Source: Martinezella hainanensis
GTDB lineage: Bacteria > Pseudomonadota > Alphaproteobacteria > Rhizobiales > Rhizobiaceae
Length of the DNA stretch: 64,000 bases
Assembly: GCF_900094555.1 (NCBI RefSeq)
Contig: NZ_FMAC01000005.1
Location: forward strand, 434,001 to 498,000
Reading direction: 5' to 3'
The notes beneath the pieces are model-generated. The model searched no databases, was not told the DNA's origin, and was given only the letters and a program-made list of their open reading frames with translations. Shown here one piece after another: positions 26,914-35,367 of the stretch. Made by a program: the position numbers and the translations under genes. The first letter of the stretch is position 1. Every line of letters begins with the position of its first letter.

Positions 26914-26941
26914 GTTAGTACCTCGTTCACTTTCAGAGTGT

Positions 26942-26964
26942 GGTATCGCAAGTGGTATAATGAG
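26942..26964 (+). promoter_or_regulatory. Regulon box, copy 2 (GTGGTATAATGAG, with an upstream GGTAT repeat)
   Basis: GGTATC at 26942 and GTGGTATAATGAG at 26952-26964 are tandem GGTAT units with a 12-base period. On the minus strand TTGACT, a possible -35, immediately precedes the box and the repeat falls where the -10 would be, so a bound regulator would block transcription of apnO. The related E. coli regulator NanR recognises GGTATA repeats. Confidence 0.55.
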
Positions 26965-27003
26965 TCAATGAGCATGCCATTGGTTCACCGAAGAATGACG
27001 CAG

Positions 27004-28356
27004 CTATGATCCTCTGCCGTCGCGGATCTGCGCGAAGTAATCATCGGTACCGACCTGTCCGCCCTTCAGCGCGATCTGCAGGCCGTTGGTGGGTGCGTAG
27101 CTGCCATGGGCCGTGCAAAGCGGCGAACCTGGCGTTTGCGGTAAAGGGAGAAGCGTTGTCAGCGCCTCGACCCGCAATTCCTTCAGCGCGTGGCTCGACG
27201 TGTCGCCGCCGGCAATGACGGCGCGGCTCAGGTTTTCCTGTTCGATTAGCCGTCGCAGGATCGTACCTAGGGCTTGGCCGAGGCGATGGCGTGCGCTCGG
27301 AATGCGGTCGATATCGCCGCCGCGGTCGGCGGAAGGGCCGAGTGCCGTGTGAAGGATGACGCTGCGTCCGGCCTTGAGGCTGGCCACGCCCGCGGCGACC
27401 GCTGTGTCCAGCGCCTGCTCGGCATTTTCTCCGACCAGCGCCAAGGGATCGAGATCGATGCCGTCAAATCCGTCGGCCGTAGCCCGGCGGATTTGACGTT
27501 CGGTCGTAGGCGATACGCTGCCGGAGACAACCGCCAGGCGATCGACCCTACCCGGAGGGGCGAAATCCGGCTTCTCTCCGATCAATCCTTCGTTGCGCCA
27601 GGCATTGAGAAGGGCATATTCGACACCGGATGAGCCTGCGACGAAGGCGTTGCCCTTGTTTGCGAGACGCCATAGCTGGTGACCTGCGGCAGCCTGGGTT
27701 TCCGCACTGTCGACGTCCAGCAGCAGGATACCTTCCTTGCCTCCCGTCAGCGCATCGATCCGTGCGTCGGCATCGGCTGCCCGGATCGCAACGAGGTCTG
27801 CAAGGCTGACGGGGAGGGATGTTTGCCCGCTCAGATGCAGGGCCAGATCGGCCTCGTCCATCGGCGTAACCGGATGCCGGCTCATGACGGGGTGGCGGTC
27901 GATGCGGAACACCTGTCCCTGATAGGCGGCGAAGAGATGGCCAAAGGCGGTGTAACGCCTGAGCTGCGGTGCTCCGACCACGACAGGCACGACAGGTTGC
28001 TTAAAGAGCGCCTTGCCGATCTCGATCGCCTTGCCGATGTTGCCGATCTTGGGACTGGAATCGAACGTCGAGCAGACCTTGTAGTGGCACATTGTGGCAT
28101 TGAGGCTCTTCAGCCATTCGAATGCAGGCGTCAGGTGTTCGTCCATCCATTGCGGCGTTTCGCTGCGGCTGGTGCCGGCGATGCCGATGGCGCGGCAATC
28201 CTTGAACCGCTCCAGCATGGCCTCGCTCGGAATGCCGAGAAAGAGAGCCGTCGGCACGCCATTCGAGGCAAGGGCCTCCATGACGTCGGTCGAGCCGGTA
28301 AAATCATCGCCGTAATAGCTGAGAAGAAGATTGGACATCGCTGGAAGACTGGACAT
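27004..28356 (-). CDS. oiaK: 3-oxo-isoapionate kinase, DUF1537 (four-carbon acid sugar kinase) family
   Basis: A 450-residue kinase. The N-terminal domain has LLSYYGDDFTGSTDVMEAL near residue 12, the family's substrate loop, then FDSSPKIGNIGKAIE near residue 100. The C-terminal nucleotide-binding domain has RAVIAGGDTSSHAL near residue 395. Members phosphorylate 3-oxo or 2-keto sugar acids. Placed directly after oiaX and in the same regulon as apnO, it fits 3-oxo-isoapionate kinase, making the 4-phosphate used by oiaX. The first ATG, 6 bases after the oiaX stop, is used; an ATG at 28338 is an alternative start. Confidence 0.8.
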   Translation of the reverse strand: MSSLPAMSNLLLSYYGDDFTGSTDVMEALASNGVPTALFLGIPSEAMLERFKDCRAIGIAGTSRSETPQWMDEHLTPAFEWLKSLNATMCHYKVCSTFDSSPKIGNIGKAIEIGKALFKQPVVPVVVGAPQLRRYTAFGHLFAAYQGQVFRIDRHPVMSRHPVTPMDEADLALHLSGQTSLPVSLADLVAIRAADADARIDALTGGKEGILLLDVDSAETQAAAGHQLWRLANKGNAFVAGSSGVEYALLNAWRNEGLIGEKPDFAPPGRVDRLAVVSGSVSPTTERQIRRATADGFDGIDLDPLALVGENAEQALDTAVAAGVASLKAGRSVILHTALGPSADRGGDIDRIPSARHRLGQALGTILRRLIEQENLSRAVIAGGDTSSHALKELRVEALTTLLPLPQTPGSPLCTAHGSYAPTNGLQIALKGGQVGTDDYFAQIRDGRGS

Positions 28357-28361
28357 TGCTA

Positions 28362-29621
28362 TCAGGAGTCCTTGCCGTCGCTGAATTTTTCGATCGAGGC
28401 GGCAAGCTCCGGATGGTCCTTGGCATATTGTTCAAGCGGAATGTCCGAAACCGCCGCCTGCCAGGCCTGCTGGATGGCGCGAACGCCAGCCGCCGGTCCG
28501 AAGGGATGGCTGACGATGCCGCCGCCGCAGAGATAAAGGAGGTCCGTCGTCCTGCCTGTGCGCTGATAGGTCTCCGGCGCCTGGCCGCCCCATTGACCGG
28601 AACCGGCAACCGGAAGCGGACAGTCGGATGGGTCGAAGAGCGGCGTGCTGATGGCCTTGAAGGATTCCACGAAGCTGTCGTCCGGCTCCCAGTATTTGAC
28701 CCTGATGCCGTTGATCTGGAACTGGTCGACACCGAGCAGGCGCCAGAACTGCTGATACACCTTGAAATCCATACCGGCGCCGGGATGACGGGTCAGGATA
28801 TCCCAGCCATTGCGATGCGCATGCAGCACCAGCCCGGAGCGCTTACGCAGAAAGCTCATGCCGCCGAAGCCGATGGAGTTGATGTTGACGACGGCGCAAT
28901 TGCCGCCGGCCTTTAACACCAGATCATGGTTGCGCATCATTTCATCTGGATCGGCATGCGAAATGCCGAAGGCATACATTACCTTCTTGCCGGTCTTCTG
29001 CTCGTGATCGAGGATCAGCGGCATGATGGCTTCGACGCGCTCTTTGAGCGGCGAATAGGCGGGGCTCATCAGCTTCTCGTCATCCTTGATGAAATCGACG
29101 CCAGAGCTGATCAATTCACCGACGAGTGCCGCCGTTTCCTTCGGTCGAAGGCCGAGAGCCGGCTTGACGATAGTGCCGATGATCGGGCGGCCGCTGACGC
29201 CGGTCAGGCGCATGCTGCCGGAAACGCCGAATTGTGGGCCGGGATGCGCGTCGCGAAAGGCGTTTGGCAGCTTCATGTCGACGATGCGAATGCCGGTCAT
29301 GCCCTTGATCGAGAAGACGCCGCCGATCGCGATCGTCATCAGCGCCGCAAGATCGGTACCGATCGCATCCAGTGGAAAGGCAATGTCGACATCGGCGCGG
29401 TGGATCGGACCATGGCCCTCCGCCGCTTCCGGCCAGGTCGGGCGTTCGGTGTCGGCAAGGGGGCGGATCGCGGTGACCCGCGCGGCCACACGCGCCTTGA
29501 GCTCTTCCGTCTCGCCCGGCACGGCGACGAAGGTGCCGGTCGACTGATCGCTGGCGATCTTGCGAGCCATCGCCTCGATGCTGCCGGGCGTTTCGATACG
29601 GTAGGTGATGGTGATGGTCAT
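28362..29621 (-). CDS. oiaX: RuBisCO-like protein, 3-oxo-isoapionate-4-phosphate decarboxylase
   Basis: A 419-residue form of the RuBisCO large-chain fold. It keeps the acidic metal site: Lys179 (carbamylation position), Asp181 and Glu182 in GVDFIKDDEKL, and Lys153 in GTIVKPALGLRP. Loop 6 reads GIRVKYWEP (Lys309), and a phosphate-binding CGGG lies at 365-368. The N-terminal domain is shorter than in true RuBisCO. In apiose-degrading bacteria this group decarboxylates 3-oxo-isoapionate-4-phosphate to L-erythrulose-1-phosphate. It is the first gene of the two-gene operon with oiaK and has a regulon box 56 bases upstream. A transcarboxylase/hydrolase variant of the same group cannot be excluded by eye. 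Confidence 0.8.
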   Translation of the reverse strand: MTITITYRIETPGSIEAMARKIASDQSTGTFVAVPGETEELKARVAARVTAIRPLADTERPTWPEAAEGHGPIHRADVDIAFPLDAIGTDLAALMTIAIGGVFSIKGMTGIRIVDMKLPNAFRDAHPGPQFGVSGSMRLTGVSGRPIIGTIVKPALGLRPKETAALVGELISSGVDFIKDDEKLMSPAYSPLKERVEAIMPLILDHEQKTGKKVMYAFGISHADPDEMMRNHDLVLKAGGNCAVVNINSIGFGGMSFLRKRSGLVLHAHRNGWDILTRHPGAGMDFKVYQQFWRLLGVDQFQINGIRVKYWEPDDSFVESFKAISTPLFDPSDCPLPVAGSGQWGGQAPETYQRTGRTTDLLYLCGGGIVSHPFGPAAGVRAIQQAWQAAVSDIPLEQYAKDHPELAASIEKFSDGKDS

Positions 29622-29670
29622 GAGTGGATGAATGCTCCTCTCGCCGACGATTTTTCGCGTGGCGCAAACT

Positions 29671-29689
29671 GGTGATCTGGTATAATGAG
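29671..29689 (+). promoter_or_regulatory. Regulon box, copy 3 (GGTGAT-CT-GGTATA-ATGAG)
   Basis: GGTGAT at 29671 and GGTATA at 29679 repeat with an 8-base period, as in E. coli NanR operators. The full CTGGTATAATGAG runs from 29677 to 29689. It lies between the oiaX start and the divergent regulator gene, so it may serve both promoters. Confidence 0.55.
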
Positions 29690-29806
29690 TATTCCAACTT
29701 CTGCAACGATTTTTTTGCCCGGTTGCCGATAAGGCGTTTCGTATGGGCTTCCGCCATGGCGGCCAAAAATGCATAAGGGAGAAAAGCTTTGGGAAAGCGG
29801 GATTCC

Positions 29807-30511
29807 ATGAGCCAGCCAGTTGAACAAATTGTACGTCGAAAGCTATCAGATGAAGTATTCGACCGGCTGGAACGGTTGATCACATCGGGCGAGCTCAAGC
29901 CTGGGGATGAGATGCCGTCCGAGCGCGTTCTTATGGAGCGCTTCGGTGTCGGGCGACCGGCGATCCGCGAAGCCATGCAGGCGCTTGCCAATATGGGGCT
30001 GGTCAACATTTCCCACGGCGAACGTGCGAAGGTGCTGCAGCTCACGGCGAAGTCGATCTTCCGGCAGGTCGATCTGACCGCAAAGATCATGTTGTCGCAA
30101 TCGTCCGACTCGCTCGAACAGCTGAAGAGTGCGCGCATCTTCTTCGAGCGCGGCATGGCGCGAGAGGCGGCCCAGCGCGCGAGCAAGAAGGATGTTGCCG
30201 ATCTTCACGAGATCATCGAGCGGCAGCGTGCATCTCTTGGCCATGCCGAGGACTTCATTTCTGCCGATATGCAGTTCCATACGCGTATTGCTCAGATTTC
30301 CGGCAACCCGATCTTCGGCGCCGTCAGCGAGGCGATGCTCGCATGGCTGAAAGCCTATCACACCGACATGCTGATCTGGACCGGCAAGGAAAAGTTCACG
30401 CTGGTCGAACACGAGGAAATCCTTGCGCGCCTGGCTGAAAACGATGCCGATGGAGCCGAGCAGGCGATGCTCAAACATCTGGAGCGGTCGCGGGCGCTTT
30501 ATACGAAATGA
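29807..30511 (+). CDS. GntR/FadR-family regulator, NanR-like; candidate repressor of the apiose regulon
   Basis: A 234-residue protein (from the ATG) with an N-terminal winged helix: RKLSDEVFDRLERLI, then DEMPSERVLMERFGVGRPAI and LVNISHGERAKV, nearly the wording of E. coli NanR. The C-terminal FCD domain has FFERGMAREAA and SADMQFHTRIAQISGNPIF, with the Asp/His metal-binding pattern. It is divergent from oiaX and adjacent to the box at 29671. An in-frame TTG at 29789 has a better-spaced ribosome binding site (AAGGGAG) and may be the true start. Its effector is probably a pathway intermediate such as 3-oxo-isoapionate; that is inference. Confidence 0.85.
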   Translation: MSQPVEQIVRRKLSDEVFDRLERLITSGELKPGDEMPSERVLMERFGVGRPAIREAMQALANMGLVNISHGERAKVLQLTAKSIFRQVDLTAKIMLSQSSDSLEQLKSARIFFERGMAREAAQRASKKDVADLHEIIERQRASLGHAEDFISADMQFHTRIAQISGNPIFGAVSEAMLAWLKAYHTDMLIWTGKEKFTLVEHEEILARLAENDADGAEQAMLKHLERSRALYTK

Positions 30512-30615
30512 ACCCGTCGGTCTTCGCCCTGCGAAGGCATAGCGGCTTAGCGCCTTTGTCGTAATTCCTCCCCAATCCTTATGGAATCTGTTGGCATACA
30601 AATGAGGTGTGCGTG

Positions 30616-30828
30616 ATGATCCATTTCTTTCAGCGAAACATGGCGCTTTTGCTTGCCTCCATCATGACGGCAGTCGCCATAACCCTTTATAATCTGAGCT
30701 GCCTTCTGCTCAGGCATCATCATACGATGCTGCACAATCTGCATCATGCGGCAGGTGCGTTGGTCCTTCTTGCCGGCTTCTACACCATGATCCGCTATAT
30801 GCAGTCGTTGCCGGATGATGAAGGCTAG
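30616..30828 (+). CDS. Small membrane protein, hypothetical
   Basis: A 70-residue open frame with two hydrophobic helices: MALLLASIMTAVAITLYNL (about 7-25) and AAGALVLLAGFYTMIRYM (about 44-61), joined by a His-rich HHHTMLHNLHHA loop. The ATG at 30616 has GAGG upstream; a GTG at 30607 is an alternative. It is not recognised. The His-rich loop could bind metal, but the protein is too short to assign. It lies between the regulator and uppP, both on the same strand. Confidence 0.5.
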   Translation: MIHFFQRNMALLLASIMTAVAITLYNLSCLLLRHHHTMLHNLHHAAGALVLLAGFYTMIRYMQSLPDDEG

Positions 30829-31028
30829 AATTACGCCAAACTCCGAAATTCGAGCCGGCAATTTCAGATAGAGTTCAGCCTGCGCGGCTATATCCTCGCC
30901 CTGTCCCGATGCGAAATCGGCGGCACCTTCGCCAGGTGTTGCCAATTTCAAATTGGGAACCAGTTTCACAGCTAGTTCGTCGCACCACTCCGGTGCAAGC
31001 CCCCATGAACAACTGAGGATATCAAAAC

Positions 31029-31901
31029 GTGGCTGATGTTTGTACGCAAGGCGTGGACACGGGCTTTGTCGCCCTGGGCTATGCCAAGATCGCAATTCTA
31101 GGCGTCGTGCAGGGATTGACGGAGCTGCTGCCGGTTTCGTCCACTGCCCACATGCGCCTGGTGCCGGCCTTGCTCGGCTGGCAGGACCCAGGTTCTGCCT
31201 TCTCGGCTACGATGCAGCTTGCCGCCCTAGCCGCGATTGTCTCCTATTTCTGGAGCGACGTTCGCTATGTTACCTTTGGATCTCTTGATGCGATCAGGCA
31301 AAGGGATTGGCGTTCGCCCGCCGTCCGCCTTGCGATCGCCATCGTGATTGCGACGGTACCGATCGTGATCGCCGGCCTGCTCCTGTCATCCTCCTTGAAT
31401 GCCTGCGGCACGTCGTTCCGCAGCCTCTGGGTGATCGGTATCGCCTGCCTGGTCATGGGCTTGTTGCTGGCGATCGCGGAACTCTACAGCCGCCATCGGA
31501 AAGATATCGAGCAGATGACGCTGATCGATGCTCTTTTCGTCGGCATCACACAAGTCGGTGCGCTTGTTCCCGGTGTCTCGCGTTCCGGTTCGACACTGAC
31601 TGGTGCGCTGTTCCTTGGCCTGAAGCGCGAGGAGGCGGCACGGTTCTCGTTCCTGTTGGGCTTGCCGGCCATTGCGCTTGCCGGCTTGAAGGAGCTGTTC
31701 ACACTCTACAAAGCTCACATCCCGATGGAGGCCTGGTCGGTCCTGCTCGTCGGCCTGATTGTTGGCAGCATATCGTCCTTCATCACCATCTGGGGACTGA
31801 TGCGCTTCCTGGAGCGCTTTTCGACCTGGCCTTTCGTCATCTACCGCATCGTGCTCGGCGCGGTCATCATATTCGGCGTGCTGACCATGGGATGGGCGTG
31901 A
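31029..31901 (+). CDS. uppP: Undecaprenyl-diphosphatase (UppP/BacA)
   Basis: A 290-residue integral membrane phosphatase with about eight helices. It carries both catalytic signatures: GLTELLPVSSTAHMRL near residue 30 and VPGVSRSGSTLTGALF near residue 180. It recycles undecaprenyl pyrophosphate to the monophosphate carrier used for peptidoglycan and polysaccharide export. The start is GTG with GAGGAT upstream. A strong terminator follows directly, so it is probably monocistronic. Confidence 0.93.
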   Translation: MADVCTQGVDTGFVALGYAKIAILGVVQGLTELLPVSSTAHMRLVPALLGWQDPGSAFSATMQLAALAAIVSYFWSDVRYVTFGSLDAIRQRDWRSPAVRLAIAIVIATVPIVIAGLLLSSSLNACGTSFRSLWVIGIACLVMGLLLAIAELYSRHRKDIEQMTLIDALFVGITQVGALVPGVSRSGSTLTGALFLGLKREEAARFSFLLGLPAIALAGLKELFTLYKAHIPMEAWSVLLVGLIVGSISSFITIWGLMRFLERFSTWPFVIYRIVLGAVIIFGVLTMGWA

Positions 31902-31935
31902 GCGGACAGTTCTAACCGGGTGCGAAGGCTTAATT

Positions 31936-31964
31936 GGCGCTGCCTTTCAAGGCAGCGCCTTTTT
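31936..31964. terminator. Rho-independent terminator between convergent uppP and the thi operon
   Basis: A 9-base stem GGCGCTGCC / GGCAGCGCC with a TTTCAA loop and a run of five T on the + strand. It ends uppP and, read from the other side, may also serve the convergent SDR gene. Confidence 0.9.
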
Positions 31965-31977
31965 CGTTCTCGACCCG

Positions 31978-32742
31978 CTATCCGAAGACGAGACCGCCGT
32001 CGACGATCAGATTTTGCCCGGTCACGGCGCGTGCCCAGGGGCTTGCGAAGAAGAGCACTGCGTCGGCCGCCTCTTCCGGCGATGTGACACGGCGCAGTGG
32101 TGTATTCGCGGCGATGATATCGAAGACGGCTTCCGGCGTGGCGCTGCTCGCATCCGTCGTACGCAAGAGGCCGCCAGAGACCATGTTGACGGTGATTCCT
32201 AGCGGGCCGAGTTCCGCGGCAGCCGTGCGGGTCAGCGACAGCAATGCCGCCTTGGCCGCGGTATAATCATGATAGGGCACCACCGGATTCTGGAAGAGGT
32301 TGGTGCCGATGGTGACGATCCGGCCGAAGCCTGCCTCAGCCATTGCCGGTCGCGCCGCCTGTATCAGGTTCAAGCCGCCCTGCAGCGCGGTTTCCAGCTG
32401 CTTAGCCATCTCTGCCCAGCTCAAGGCATCCAGTTTCGAGCGCGCATCACCGTTGAAGCTGAAATCGGCCAGCGCATTGTGCACGATGGTCGTCGGCGTT
32501 CCGAAATGCTTGGCAACGTCGGAAACAAGCCGCTTGGTGGCTTCCACGTCGCGGATATCGGCTTGAAAAGCTTTTGCATGATCGCCGAGCTCCGCTGCAA
32601 GCGCTTCTGCGCTCTCGCGGCTTGCGCGATAATTGATCGCCACTTTCGCGCCTTCCCGGGCAAAGGCCTTCGCTATGGCGGCGCCGAGACCACGCCCGGC
32701 GCCGGAAACGATGACGGCTTGGTCCTTGAGTGAAAGACTCAT
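31978..32742 (-). CDS. Short-chain dehydrogenase/reductase at the end of the thiamin salvage operon
   Basis: A 254-residue classical SDR. The cofactor loop SGAGRGLGAAIAKAF lies near residue 13, the active-site Tyr-x3-Lys is in YHDYTAAKAALL near residue 161, and GGLLRTTD follows. Annotation as 3-oxoacyl-ACP reductase would be by family only. The start at 32742 has AAGGAG and lies 11 bases after the thiD stop, so it belongs to the TPP-controlled operon. An SDR is not part of the standard thiMED salvage route, so its substrate, possibly a thiamin breakdown alcohol or aldehyde, is open. Confidence 0.85.
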   Translation of the reverse strand: MSLSLKDQAVIVSGAGRGLGAAIAKAFAREGAKVAINYRASRESAEALAAELGDHAKAFQADIRDVEATKRLVSDVAKHFGTPTTIVHNALADFSFNGDARSKLDALSWAEMAKQLETALQGGLNLIQAARPAMAEAGFGRIVTIGTNLFQNPVVPYHDYTAAKAALLSLTRTAAAELGPLGITVNMVSGGLLRTTDASSATPEAVFDIIAANTPLRRVTSPEEAADAVLFFASPWARAVTGQNLIVDGGLVFG

Positions 32743-32753
32743 TTCTCTACTCC

Positions 32754-33560
32754 TTATTTGTTTGGCCAGAGTGCATGGAAATGCTGCACTGGTCCGTGGC
32801 CGCTCCCAACGGAAAGCTGGCCTGCGGCAGCAACCGCGGCAGCAAGATAGGTTTTGCCGACCGCGATAGCTTCGGGAAGCGGCAGGCCCTTGGCGATCTC
32901 CGCAGCGATGGCGCTGGAGAGCGTGCAACCTGTCCCATGCGTATTCTTGGTCGGCAGCCGCTCGGCTTCGAACCAGGCCACGCGGCCGGCGCCTGCCAGC
33001 ACATCCGGGCTTTCGTCACCCTCGAGATGGCCGCCCTTGACGAGGACAGCCGAAGGCCCGAGCGCTGCCAGCGCAAGTGCCTGACGTGCCATGTCTCCGC
33101 GGCTTCTCGCCTCCACGTCGTGCAACAGCGCAGCCGCTTCGGGCAGGTTCGGTGTAATGACCGTCGCCAGCGGCAGCAGCCGCGTGGTCAGCACGTCAAC
33201 GGCATCGGCAGCCAGCAGGGCGGCGCCGCCCTTGGCGATCATGACCGGGTCGAGGACGACGGGCACATCGCGATGTCGCGTCAGAATGTCTGCGACGGCA
33301 TTGGCGATGGCGGCATTGGCGATCATGCCGATCTTGACGGCATCCACATGGACGTCGGCAAAGATCGCATTGATCTGATCCGCGACGAAATGTGGAGGCA
33401 CGGGATGGACGCCGGAGACGCCCTGCGTGTTCTGCGCCGTCAGGGCGGTGAGGGCTGCCATCCCATAAACGCCGCGGGCGGAGAAGGTTTTCAAGTCGGC
33501 CTGGATACCGGCGCCACCCGAGGGATCGGAGCCGGCAATGGATAGAACGTTGCGGATCAT
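32754..33560 (-). CDS. thiD: Hydroxymethylpyrimidine/phosphomethylpyrimidine kinase
   Basis: A 268-residue ribokinase-fold kinase. The start has VLSIAGSDPSGGAGIQADLK, the classic ThiD signature, and the C-terminus has KNTHGTGCTLSSAIAAE, the anion-hole and catalytic Asp/Cys region. It phosphorylates HMP and HMP-P to HMP-PP for thiamin synthesis. Its start overlaps the thiE stop by 4 bases. Confidence 0.94.
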   Translation of the reverse strand: MIRNVLSIAGSDPSGGAGIQADLKTFSARGVYGMAALTALTAQNTQGVSGVHPVPPHFVADQINAIFADVHVDAVKIGMIANAAIANAVADILTRHRDVPVVLDPVMIAKGGAALLAADAVDVLTTRLLPLATVITPNLPEAAALLHDVEARSRGDMARQALALAALGPSAVLVKGGHLEGDESPDVLAGAGRVAWFEAERLPTKNTHGTGCTLSSAIAAEIAKGLPLPEAIAVGKTYLAAAVAAAGQLSVGSGHGPVQHFHALWPNK

Positions 33561-34192
33561 TGGCGGGCCTCCTTAATGGCTTTCGCGATGAGGGCTGTCG
33601 CGGCTTGCGGGTCCGGTTGGCCGCATATGGCCGAGACGACCGCGAGACCACCGGCGTCGGCCGAGCAGACGCTTGCGGCATGCTCTGCCTTGAGGCCGCC
33701 GATCGCGACTGATGGAACCGGGCAACGCCTGACGATGCGGGCAAGTCCGTCGAAGCCGATCGGTTGCTTGTGGTCGGGCTTGGTGGACGTTGAAAAGACC
33801 GGGCCGATCCCGGCATAGTCGACGATGCCGGCATCTATGGAGGAGGCGAGGGCTTCCGTTTCCACCGAGAGGCCGAGGATCATGTCCGGCCCGATCATGC
33901 GGCGGGCATCGGCTGCATTCATATCCTCCTGACCGATATGGAGGCCATCCGCGCTGATGGCGATGGCAACCTCGACATTGTCGTTGACGATCAGCCGGAC
34001 ATTCGTTCCGTGCAGGATTTGCTTGAGAGCACGGCCTGTCTCGATCATGGCTGCGGTCGAAGCATGTTTGTCGCGCAACTGCACGATGGTTGCGCCGCCG
34101 GCAACAGCTGCACGGGTCGTTTCAACCATGCCGAGGTCGGCGCAGAGCGCTGGATCGAGGACGAGATAGAGCGAGAGGTCGAAGTCTTTCAT
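33557..34192 (-). CDS. thiE: Thiamine phosphate synthase
   Basis: A 211-residue TIM-barrel enzyme. ATIVQLRDKHAST near residue 34 binds the pyrimidine diphosphate, IVNDNVEVA near 70 and GLHIGQEDM near 82 are family motifs, and SVAIGGLKAEHA lies near 165. It couples HMP-PP with hydroxyethylthiazole phosphate. It overlaps thiM and thiD by 4 bases each. Confidence 0.94.
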   Translation of the reverse strand: MKDFDLSLYLVLDPALCADLGMVETTRAAVAGGATIVQLRDKHASTAAMIETGRALKQILHGTNVRLIVNDNVEVAIAISADGLHIGQEDMNAADARRMIGPDMILGLSVETEALASSIDAGIVDYAGIGPVFSTSTKPDHKQPIGFDGLARIVRRCPVPSVAIGGLKAEHAASVCSADAGGLAVVSAICGQPDPQAATALIAKAIKEARQ

Positions 34193-34992
34193 GCTACCGT
34201 TACCCTTGCTTCGCGATCGAGGACCTCCGGCGTGAGGGAAGCGAGTGCATCAAGGAAGCGCCAGGAGAATGAGCCGGGGCCATCGGCCGCCGCGCCTGCC
34301 TGCGTACCGGCGACGGCGAAGACGGCCAGGGCGGCGACGGTTGCTTCGAAGGGGGCATTTGTCGTTGCCGCCGCAAAGGCACCGACGAGGCAGGTGAGCG
34401 AGCAGCCGAGGGCCGTGACCTGCGGCATGAATGGCGAACCGCCGGCGATGCGCTTCGCCTTCTGCCCATCCGTCACAAAATCCGTAACGCCGGTGACTGC
34501 GACTATGCAGCCGTGCTTTTCGGCGAGCAGTCGGGCGGAATCTTCCGCTTGTTCGACGGCATCCCTGCTATCGACGCCCTGGCCGCGGCTCGTGCCACCG
34601 GCGAGCGCGATGATCTCGGATGCGTTGCCGCGAATGATCGTCGGCTGCAACTCGAGCAATTGCGCGACCGCCTTGCGGCGAAACGCAGTCGCATAATGGG
34701 CGACGGGATCGAGGACCCAGGGCTTGCCGGCATTGTTTGCCGACCTCGCAGCCTTCAGCATGCCAGCAAGCCAGCCGGACGAAAGCGTGCCGATATTGAT
34801 TGTCAGCGCGCCCGATATCGCCGCAAATTCGCCGGCTTCCTCTTCGGCATGTACCATTGCCGGCGACGCCCCGGCGGCGAGCATCACATTGGCCGCGATG
34901 TTCATGGCGACGAAATTGGTGATGCATTGCACGAGCGGAGAGTTGGCCCGCATGGTGCGAAGCAGATTGCCTGCAGTTGTTTGGTCTTGCAT
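34189..34992 (-). CDS. thiM: Hydroxyethylthiazole kinase
   Basis: A 267-residue ribokinase-like enzyme. SPLVQCITNFVAMNIAANVM near residue 18 is the family start, PWVLDPVAHYAT near residue 92 is the substrate region, and LGCSLTCLVGAF near residue 205 holds the catalytic Cys. It phosphorylates salvaged thiazole alcohol. It is the first gene behind the TPP riboswitch, with AAAGGGGCG as ribosome binding site. Having thiM without thiC or thiG nearby marks this as a salvage operon. Confidence 0.94.
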   Translation of the reverse strand: MQDQTTAGNLLRTMRANSPLVQCITNFVAMNIAANVMLAAGASPAMVHAEEEAGEFAAISGALTINIGTLSSGWLAGMLKAARSANNAGKPWVLDPVAHYATAFRRKAVAQLLELQPTIIRGNASEIIALAGGTSRGQGVDSRDAVEQAEDSARLLAEKHGCIVAVTGVTDFVTDGQKAKRIAGGSPFMPQVTALGCSLTCLVGAFAAATTNAPFEATVAALAVFAVAGTQAGAAADGPGSFSWRFLDALASLTPEVLDREARVTVA

Positions 34993-35044
34993 ATCGCCCC
35001 TTTCAGGCGGGCGAGACGCATAGGGACGACGTACTTGTGCTTAC

Positions 35045-35132
35045 GAGGTCCCGAGCGACTCCCTCCGCCAGCATGATCTGGTTCAGGTTCGAAGGGTGCT
35101 TCTCAGCCCGCCGGATGGCGGACGCCCCTGTC
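35045..35132 (-). promoter_or_regulatory. TPP (thiamin pyrophosphate) riboswitch
   Basis: Read on the minus strand, the THI-box elements appear in order: a GGCGGG stem arm, the invariant CTGAGA (35100-35106), ACCCTTCGAACCTGA, then CCAGATCATGCTGGCGGAGGGA. It ends about 50 bases before the thiM start, so it would sense TPP and shut down thiM-thiE-thiD-SDR expression. Confidence 0.93.
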
Positions 35133-35367
35133 TCTCATCTCTCTTCTTTTCGCAGACAAAGGCGTCGCTGTCATCATCAAATCACAAAAGCCAATCTGAC
35201 GGCGGCGATCGCCTGCTTTTTCGGCGACCTATGCAATATACGCATTGGTGGAGTGATCTCTTAGCTCTGCAAAAAGCTGCGGGCTTCGACTATATATTTC
35301 CCATCGAAGCGACGGGAGCGCCAAGCACGGCCGCTCAGCTTCGAAAGCCCAAGGAAAGGGGATCATC
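35133..35367 (+). promoter_or_regulatory. Intergenic region upstream of the DUF1127 gene
   Basis: No gene is seen between the riboswitch and the DUF1127 start. A possible promoter is CTGCAA near 35267 with TATATA about 18 bases downstream, ahead of the AAGGAAAGGGG ribosome binding site. The promoter of the thi operon must also lie at the left part of this stretch on the minus strand. No other structure stood out. Confidence 0.35.

Noticed and set aside
28362..29621. True RuBisCO (Calvin cycle) for the large-chain-like gene
   Set aside because: No small subunit or phosphoribulokinase is present, loop 6 differs from the GKLEG type, and the neighbours are apiose-pathway genes.
30547..31095. 182-residue minus-strand open frame opposite the small membrane protein
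   Set aside because: No domain or ribosome binding site was seen, and it overlaps the uppP start. The plus-strand small protein has a better membrane-protein pattern, though it too is tentative.
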